Positions 14,868 to 18,656 of a stretch of 18,656 nucleotides of DNA are shown one piece after another; positions within the stretch are counted from its first letter, which is position 1; each line of letters opens with the position of its first letter. The translations under genes and the position numbers were made by a program. The DNA is taken from positions 1-18,656 of the forward strand of contig SFPC01000039.1 in assembly GCA_004552195.1 (NCBI GenBank), in the 5' to 3' direction. The stretch comes from Bacteroidales bacterium (GTDB lineage Bacteria > Bacteroidota > Bacteroidia > Bacteroidales > Bacteroidaceae). The notes under the pieces were generated by a model. The model ran no database searches and had not been told where the DNA came from. It saw only the letters and a program-made list of their open reading frames with translations.

Positions 14868-15500
14868 ATGAGTTTGTTTTCAAAAGAAAATAGAGAAGCA
14901 CTGACCGGCCCGCTGAACCTGAACAACCCCGTGACGGTTCAGGTGCTGGGTATCTGCTCCGCACTGGCGGTCACCTCACAACTTGAGCCGGCCATTGTCA
15001 TGGGATTGTCGGTTACGGTGATTACGGCATTTGCCAACGTGATTATCTCGCTCTTGCGCAAAACCGTGCCCAACCGCATCCGTATCATCGTACAGCTGGT
15101 TGTAGTGGCTACCTTGGTTACGCTCGTTTCTCAGGTGCTCAAAGCTTATGCTTACGATGTGAGCGTACAATTATCAGTTTATGTAGGTCTTATCATCACC
15201 AACTGTATCCTGATGGGACGACTGGAGGCATTTGCCATGATGAATGGCCCGTGGGAGTCGTTCCTCGACGGTATCGGTAACGGCCTGGGCTACGCCTGGG
15301 TGCTGGTAGCCGTGGGTTTCTTCCGCGAACTGCTGGGCAACGGCACACTGCTGGGGCTGCGCGTAATCCCCTCCTCTCTCTATGTAGAGCAGGGCGGCTT
15401 TTACGTAAACAACGGCATGATGACCATGCCTGCCATGGCACTTATCCTGTGTGGATGCCTCATTTGGGTTTGCAGAGCCTTCAACAAGGAACAGAAGTAA
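14868..15500 (+). CDS. nqrD: Na+-translocating NADH:quinone reductase subunit D
   Basis: NqrD is a six-helix membrane subunit that pairs with NqrE in inverted topology around an intramembrane iron or 2Fe-2S centre. The 210-residue protein contains the two expected ligand cysteines: Cys30 in V-L-G-I-C-S-A-L-A-V-T and Cys113 in I-T-N-C-I-L-M-G-R. Other family signatures are N-P-V-T-V-Q (20-25) and M-G-R-L-E-A-F-A-M. Length is typical. A 106-bp spacer separates it from nqrC; I see no promoter in it. Confidence 0.96.
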   Translation: MSLFSKENREALTGPLNLNNPVTVQVLGICSALAVTSQLEPAIVMGLSVTVITAFANVIISLLRKTVPNRIRIIVQLVVVATLVTLVSQVLKAYAYDVSVQLSVYVGLIITNCILMGRLEAFAMMNGPWESFLDGIGNGLGYAWVLVAVGFFRELLGNGTLLGLRVIPSSLYVEQGGFYVNNGMMTMPAMALILCGCLIWVCRAFNKEQK

Positions 15501-15629
15501 TCAATCAAGAAGTCCGGCGATGGTTTGTAAGGCTGCCTTTCATGCCTGAGAAATCTGACAGGCTTTACTGAAACCGCCCTTTCTTGCACCACCGGACCAT
15601 TCACTCACCCTCTCAGCAAAACATCAACA

Positions 15630-16256
15630 ATGGAACATCTATTCAGTCTGTTCGTTCGCTCCATATTTGTGGACAATATGATTTTTGCATTCTTCCTGGG
15701 CATGTGTTCCTATCTGGCCGTGTCGAAGAATGTAAAGACGGCACTTGGTCTGGGCATTGCCGTGACCTTCGTGTTGCTCATTACCGTACCCGTGGACTAT
15801 CTGCTGCAAACTCGCGTGCTGGGTCCCGACTGTATCACCCAGGGCGTTGACCTCTCCTTCCTTTCCTTCATCCTGTTCATTGCCGTCATTGCAGGCATTG
15901 TGCAACTGGTGGAGATGATTGTGGAGCGTTTCTCTCCCTCACTGTATGCAGCACTGGGTATATTCCTTCCGCTGATAGCCGTTAACTGTGCCATCATGGG
16001 TGCCAGCCTGTTCATGCAACAACGCATCGGGATGGAACCGGGCAGTTCGCAGTTTATCGGCAACATTGGCGATGCCATCATCTATGCGCTCGGCTCGGGC
16101 ATCGGCTGGCTGCTGGCTATCGTGGCATTGGCCGCCATCCGCGAGAAAATGGCTTATACCGATGTGCCCAAACCGCTCCAAGGATTAGGCATCACCTTCA
16201 TCACCGTGGGCTTGATGGCCATGGCCTTCATGTGCTTCTCGGGTCTGAATATTTAA
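15630..16256 (+). CDS. nqrE: Na+-translocating NADH:quinone reductase subunit E
   Basis: NqrE is the structural partner of NqrD, with six membrane helices. The 208-residue protein has the second pair of iron-site cysteines at the standard positions: Cys26 in [11 protein letters not shown] and Cys120 in [10 protein letters not shown]. The N-terminus [17 protein letters not shown] matches the family closely. The 129-bp gap after nqrD contains a weak inverted repeat (GTCCGG near 15513 against CCGGAC near 15593) but no gene. The first gene of a classical rnf operon would also be a homologue (RnfA), but the surrounding nqrA, nqrB, nqrC and nqrF settle the identity. Confidence 0.96.
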   Translation: MEHLFSLFVRSIFVDNMIFAFFLGMCSYLAVSKNVKTALGLGIAVTFVLLITVPVDYLLQTRVLGPDCITQGVDLSFLSFILFIAVIAGIVQLVEMIVERFSPSLYAALGIFLPLIAVNCAIMGASLFMQQRIGMEPGSSQFIGNIGDAIIYALGSGIGWLLAIVALAAIREKMAYTDVPKPLQGLGITFITVGLMAMAFMCFSGLNI

Positions 16257-16278
16257 ATAACGCTTATCAGTTATCCCC

Positions 16279-17547
16279 ATGGATTTCAATCTTATCTTAA
16301 CCAGTATCGGAGTATTCCTGGTCATGATACTCCTCTTGGTCATCGTGCTGTTGGTGGCCAAGCGATACCTCTCCCCCGGTGGCCAGGTGAACATCAGCAT
16401 CAACGGAAAGGACACCGTGAGCGTAGAGCAAGGCGGCAACCTCCTCTCCACCCTTTCAGAACAAGGCATTTACCTCCCCTCCGCCTGCGGCGGAAAAGGC
16501 AGCTGCGGACAGTGCAAATGCCAAGTGGTGGAAGGCGGAGGTGAAATTCTTGACTCCGAACGCGGACACTTCACCCGCAAACAAGTAAAAGAGCATTGGC
16601 GACTCGGATGCCAGTGTAAGGTGAAAGGCGACCTCTCCATCCAAGTGCCCGACAGCGTGCTCGGCGTGAAAGAATACGAATGTACCGTCATCTCCAACAA
16701 GAACGTAGCCACCTTCATCAAAGAATTCAAGGTGCAACTCCCGGCTGGTGCTCACATGGATTTCCTCCCCGGATCGTATGCCCAAATCAAAATCCCCGCA
16801 TTCACCATGGATTATGACAAGGACATCGACAAGGAGCTCATTGGCGAGGAGTACCTTCCCGCATGGCAGAAGTTCGGCCTGTTCCCTCTGAAGTGTGTGA
16901 ACACCGAGCCTACCGTGCGCGCTTACTCCATGGCCAACTATCCGGCCGAAGGTGATGTGTTCATGCTTACCGTGCGTATTGCCACCCCTCCTTTCAAACC
17001 AGACCGCAGCGGCTTCATGGATGTCAATCCCGGTATCGCTTCATCCTACATCTTTACGCTCAAACCCGGCGACAAGGTGATCATGAGCGGCCCCTACGGC
17101 GACTTCCACCCCCATTTCGACTCCAAGAAAGAAATGATTTGGGTGGGCGGAGGCGCTGGCATGGCTCCGCTCCGTGCCCAAATCATGCACATGACACGCA
17201 CGCTCAACTGCCGCGACCGGGAAATGCACTATTTCTACGGAGCCCGTGCACTGAACGAAGTGTTCTATCTCGACGACTTCCAGCAGCTGGAAAAAGACTT
17301 CCCCAACTTCCATTTCCATCTGGCCCTGGACCGTCCCGACCCCGCAGCCGATGCAGCCGGCGTGAAATACACCGCTGGCTTTGTACATCAGGTGATGTTC
17401 AACACCTACCTCAAGGACCACGATGCACCGGAAGACATTGAATACTACATGTGCGGCCCTGGCCCCATGTCGAAAGCCGTAGTCGGCATGCTCGACAGTC
17501 TCGGCGTAGAGCCCGAAAGCATCATGTACGACAATTTCGGTGGATGA
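16279..17547 (+). CDS. nqrF: Na+-translocating NADH:quinone reductase subunit F (NADH-oxidising)
   Basis: NqrF accepts hydride from NADH and passes electrons via FAD and a 2Fe-2S cluster into the complex. The 422-residue protein has one N-terminal membrane helix (about 5-27). A plant-type ferredoxin domain has cluster ligands Cys70, Cys76, Cys79 and Cys111, the same positions as in Vibrio cholerae. The FAD-binding R-A-Y-S-M lies at 214-218. The NADH-binding G-G-G-A-G-M-A-P-L-R is at 290-299, and a C-terminal C-G-P-G-P-M precedes the family's aromatic end (Y-D-N-F-G-G). It starts 22 bp after nqrE and closes the operon, before a strong hairpin terminator. Confidence 0.97.
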   Translation: MDFNLILTSIGVFLVMILLLVIVLLVAKRYLSPGGQVNISINGKDTVSVEQGGNLLSTLSEQGIYLPSACGGKGSCGQCKCQVVEGGGEILDSERGHFTRKQVKEHWRLGCQCKVKGDLSIQVPDSVLGVKEYECTVISNKNVATFIKEFKVQLPAGAHMDFLPGSYAQIKIPAFTMDYDKDIDKELIGEEYLPAWQKFGLFPLKCVNTEPTVRAYSMANYPAEGDVFMLTVRIATPPFKPDRSGFMDVNPGIASSYIFTLKPGDKVIMSGPYGDFHPHFDSKKEMIWVGGGAGMAPLRAQIMHMTRTLNCRDREMHYFYGARALNEVFYLDDFQQLEKDFPNFHFHLALDRPDPAADAAGVKYTAGFVHQVMFNTYLKDHDAPEDIEYYMCGPGPMSKAVVGMLDSLGVEPESIMYDNFGG

Positions 17548-17578
17548 CATCATCCGATATTCATCTTTCAATCAAACA

Positions 17579-17613
17579 CAATGAAGGCCGCCTGCTTCGG
17601 GCGGCCTTCATTG
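17579..17613. terminator. Strong bidirectional terminator between nqrF and citrate synthase
   Basis: Perfect 14-bp arms CAATGAAGGCCGCC (17579-17592) and GGCGGCCTTCATTG (17600-17613) enclose a 7-nt loop TGCTTCG. The stem lies 31 bp after the nqrF stop and 48 bp beyond the citrate synthase stop on the other strand. T-rich bases follow on both sides, so it can end both convergent transcripts. Confidence 0.8.
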
Positions 17614-17661
17614 TTTGCTGTAAATCATCCATGCAAATCATTTCCAGGAAAAGACACCTAC

Positions 17662-18656
17662 TTATCTTTCTGCAACCGGAACATAGTCCCGTAAATCTGC
17701 CACACAGCGATAAGCCGGGCGAATGATGCGGCGGCCGGTAAAACACAACTCTTCGTTGCGGTGGGCGCACCATCCCACAATGCGCGCCATGGCAAACAAC
17801 GGAGTATAAATTTCCTCGGGCAAACCAATCAGGTCATATACAAAACCAGAATAGAAGTCCACATTGGCACACAGTTTCTTACCCTCTCCTTTTACACTAT
17901 ATACTGCCTGAACAGCGAGTTTCTCCACTCGCTTCATAAATTCAAACTCCTTTGTCCGTCCCTTTTCCGCAGCCAAACGCCCCGCCATTTCCTTTAACAA
18001 AACCGCACGTGGATCCGAAAGCGTGTAGACTGCATGGCCAATGCCATAAATCAAACCAGATTCATCATAAGCCTCCTTGCGCACCATCCGACACAGGTAG
18101 CGGAATATTTCACCTTCGTCCTCCCAGTCATGAATTGCCTGCTTCAGATGTTCCATCATGTGGTGCACACGGATGTTTGCCCCACCATGTTTCGGACCCT
18201 TGAGTGAACCTATGCCCGCAGCTATGGAGGAGTAAGTGTCTGTACAGGTTGACGACGTTACCCGCACCGTAAAAGTAGAGTTGTTACCGCCGCCGTGCTC
18301 AGCCTGCAAAATCAGCAGCAGGTCAAGCGTGCGGGCATCCAACGGCGTATAATTATTACCCAGCAGCATATAGAGGAAATTCTCGGCAAGCGAAAATTCC
18401 TCCTTGGGGTGGCGAATGTGCAACGATTTGCCCTGCGCCTTATGCCGGAGCATATTGTAGGCATAGGCTATGATGGTCGGGAATTTGGACGTGAGTTCAA
18501 CGCTTTGGCGCATCAGGTTGTCGCGCGAAATATCATCAGGCGAGGCATCGTAAGTGTAGAGCTCCAACACACTGCGCGCCAATATGTTCATGATGTCCGA
18601 ACCCTCCAACTCCACGATGTTGAGCATCGTTTTCGACATCAACGGCATATTGTCCA
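17662..18656 (-). CDS. gltA: Citrate synthase (N-terminus beyond the window)
   Basis: Citrate synthase condenses oxaloacetate and acetyl-CoA in the oxidative branch of central metabolism. The frame is open to the window edge, giving about 331 residues; roughly the first 100-120 of a typical bacterial protein are outside. Catalytic-site motifs are visible: the first active-site His in L-Q-A-E-H-G-G-G-N-N-S-T-F, the substrate-binding S-L-K-G-P-K-H-G-G-A-N, the second His in G-I-G-H-A-V-Y-T-L-S-D-P-R-A, and the catalytic Asp in N-V-D-F-Y-S-G. The Asn-Val-Asp-Phe-Tyr form is seen in citrate synthases; 2-methylcitrate synthase cannot be fully ruled out from a partial sequence. The internal ATG at 18648 is unlikely to be the start, since the family sequence continues upstream. 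Confidence 0.93.
   Translation of the reverse strand, partial: DNMPLMSKTMLNIVELEGSDIMNILARSVLELYTYDASPDDISRDNLMRQSVELTSKFPTIIAYAYNMLRHKAQGKSLHIRHPKEEFSLAENFLYMLLGNNYTPLDARTLDLLLILQAEHGGGNNSTFTVRVTSSTCTDTYSSIAAGIGSLKGPKHGGANIRVHHMMEHLKQAIHDWEDEGEIFRYLCRMVRKEAYDESGLIYGIGHAVYTLSDPRAVLLKEMAGRLAAEKGRTKEFEFMKRVEKLAVQAVYSVKGEGKKLCANVDFYSGFVYDLIGLPEEIYTPLFAMARIVGWCAHRNEELCFTGRRIIRPAYRCVADLRDYVPVAER

Noticed and set aside
11388..17547. Rnf complex instead of Nqr
   Set aside because: The presence of NqrA and of NqrF with a ferredoxin-FAD-NADH layout, and the gene order A to F, identify Na+-NQR; there is no RnfB or RnfC polyferredoxin.

Overview
The window comes from the chromosome of a Bacteroidota (Bacteroidales) bacterium. 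The evidence is an Na+-translocating NADH:quinone reductase operon, a PorT-family outer-membrane barrel, PD40 and LysM surface proteins of Bacteroidales type, A-rich start regions without Shine-Dalgarno sequences, and promoters matching the Bacteroidetes TTTG-N19-TAnnTTTG consensus. I cannot fix the genus. It is mostly a housekeeping region with mobile or repetitive DNA between the genes.

Layout. 1-130: the tail of an IS200/IS605 tnpA gene, keeping the catalytic-Tyr codon, and its hairpin right end. 229-2423 (+): yicC, gmk and nadD; gmk and nadD overlap by 4 bp, and a hairpin surrounds the nadD stop. 2424-2993: no gene; an imperfect 27-bp inverted repeat, then a 382-bp MITE-like fold-back element with 25-bp terminal inverted repeats, nested perfect inverted repeats of 49 and 28 bp, and a 9-bp target duplication. 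2994-5300 (-): a uridine-phosphorylase-like nucleoside phosphorylase with a pair of operator-like palindromes upstream, and a secreted PD40/coiled-coil protein. 5507-7988 (+), divergent from PD40: a two-LysM protein with a periplasmic-binding-protein-like domain and a 21-bp minisatellite linker, then a PorT-like barrel. 7989-8194: convergent junction with large inverted repeats. 8195-8872 (-): trmD, divergent from ligA (8969-10981, +). 10982-11387: no gene; a hairpin, a tandem 85-bp repeat whose second copy ends in a consensus promoter, and a leader of about 140 nt. 11388-17547 (+): nqrA to nqrF. 17579-17613: bidirectional terminator. 17662-18656 (-): citrate synthase, cut by the window edge.

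How the genes work together. The nqr operon encodes the complete six-subunit Na+ pump. All NqrF 2Fe-2S cysteines, the NqrD/NqrE iron-site cysteines and both covalent-FMN threonine motifs are present. No apbE flavin transferase lies in the window, so it must be encoded elsewhere. Citrate synthase, downstream on the opposite strand, belongs to central metabolism. yicC, gmk and nadD serve RNA turnover, GDP synthesis and NAD synthesis; LigA uses NAD. The PD40, LysM-PBP and PorT genes look like a cell-envelope module of unknown substrate.

The least ordinary signal is non-coding. The MITE-like element and the 85-bp tandem repeat before nqrA share a sequence core. In the repeat this core forms an exact Bacteroidetes promoter; in the MITE it forms a one-base-off version. 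This suggests a dispersed repeat family that delivers promoters. I found no CRISPR array, defence system, tRNA or rRNA.
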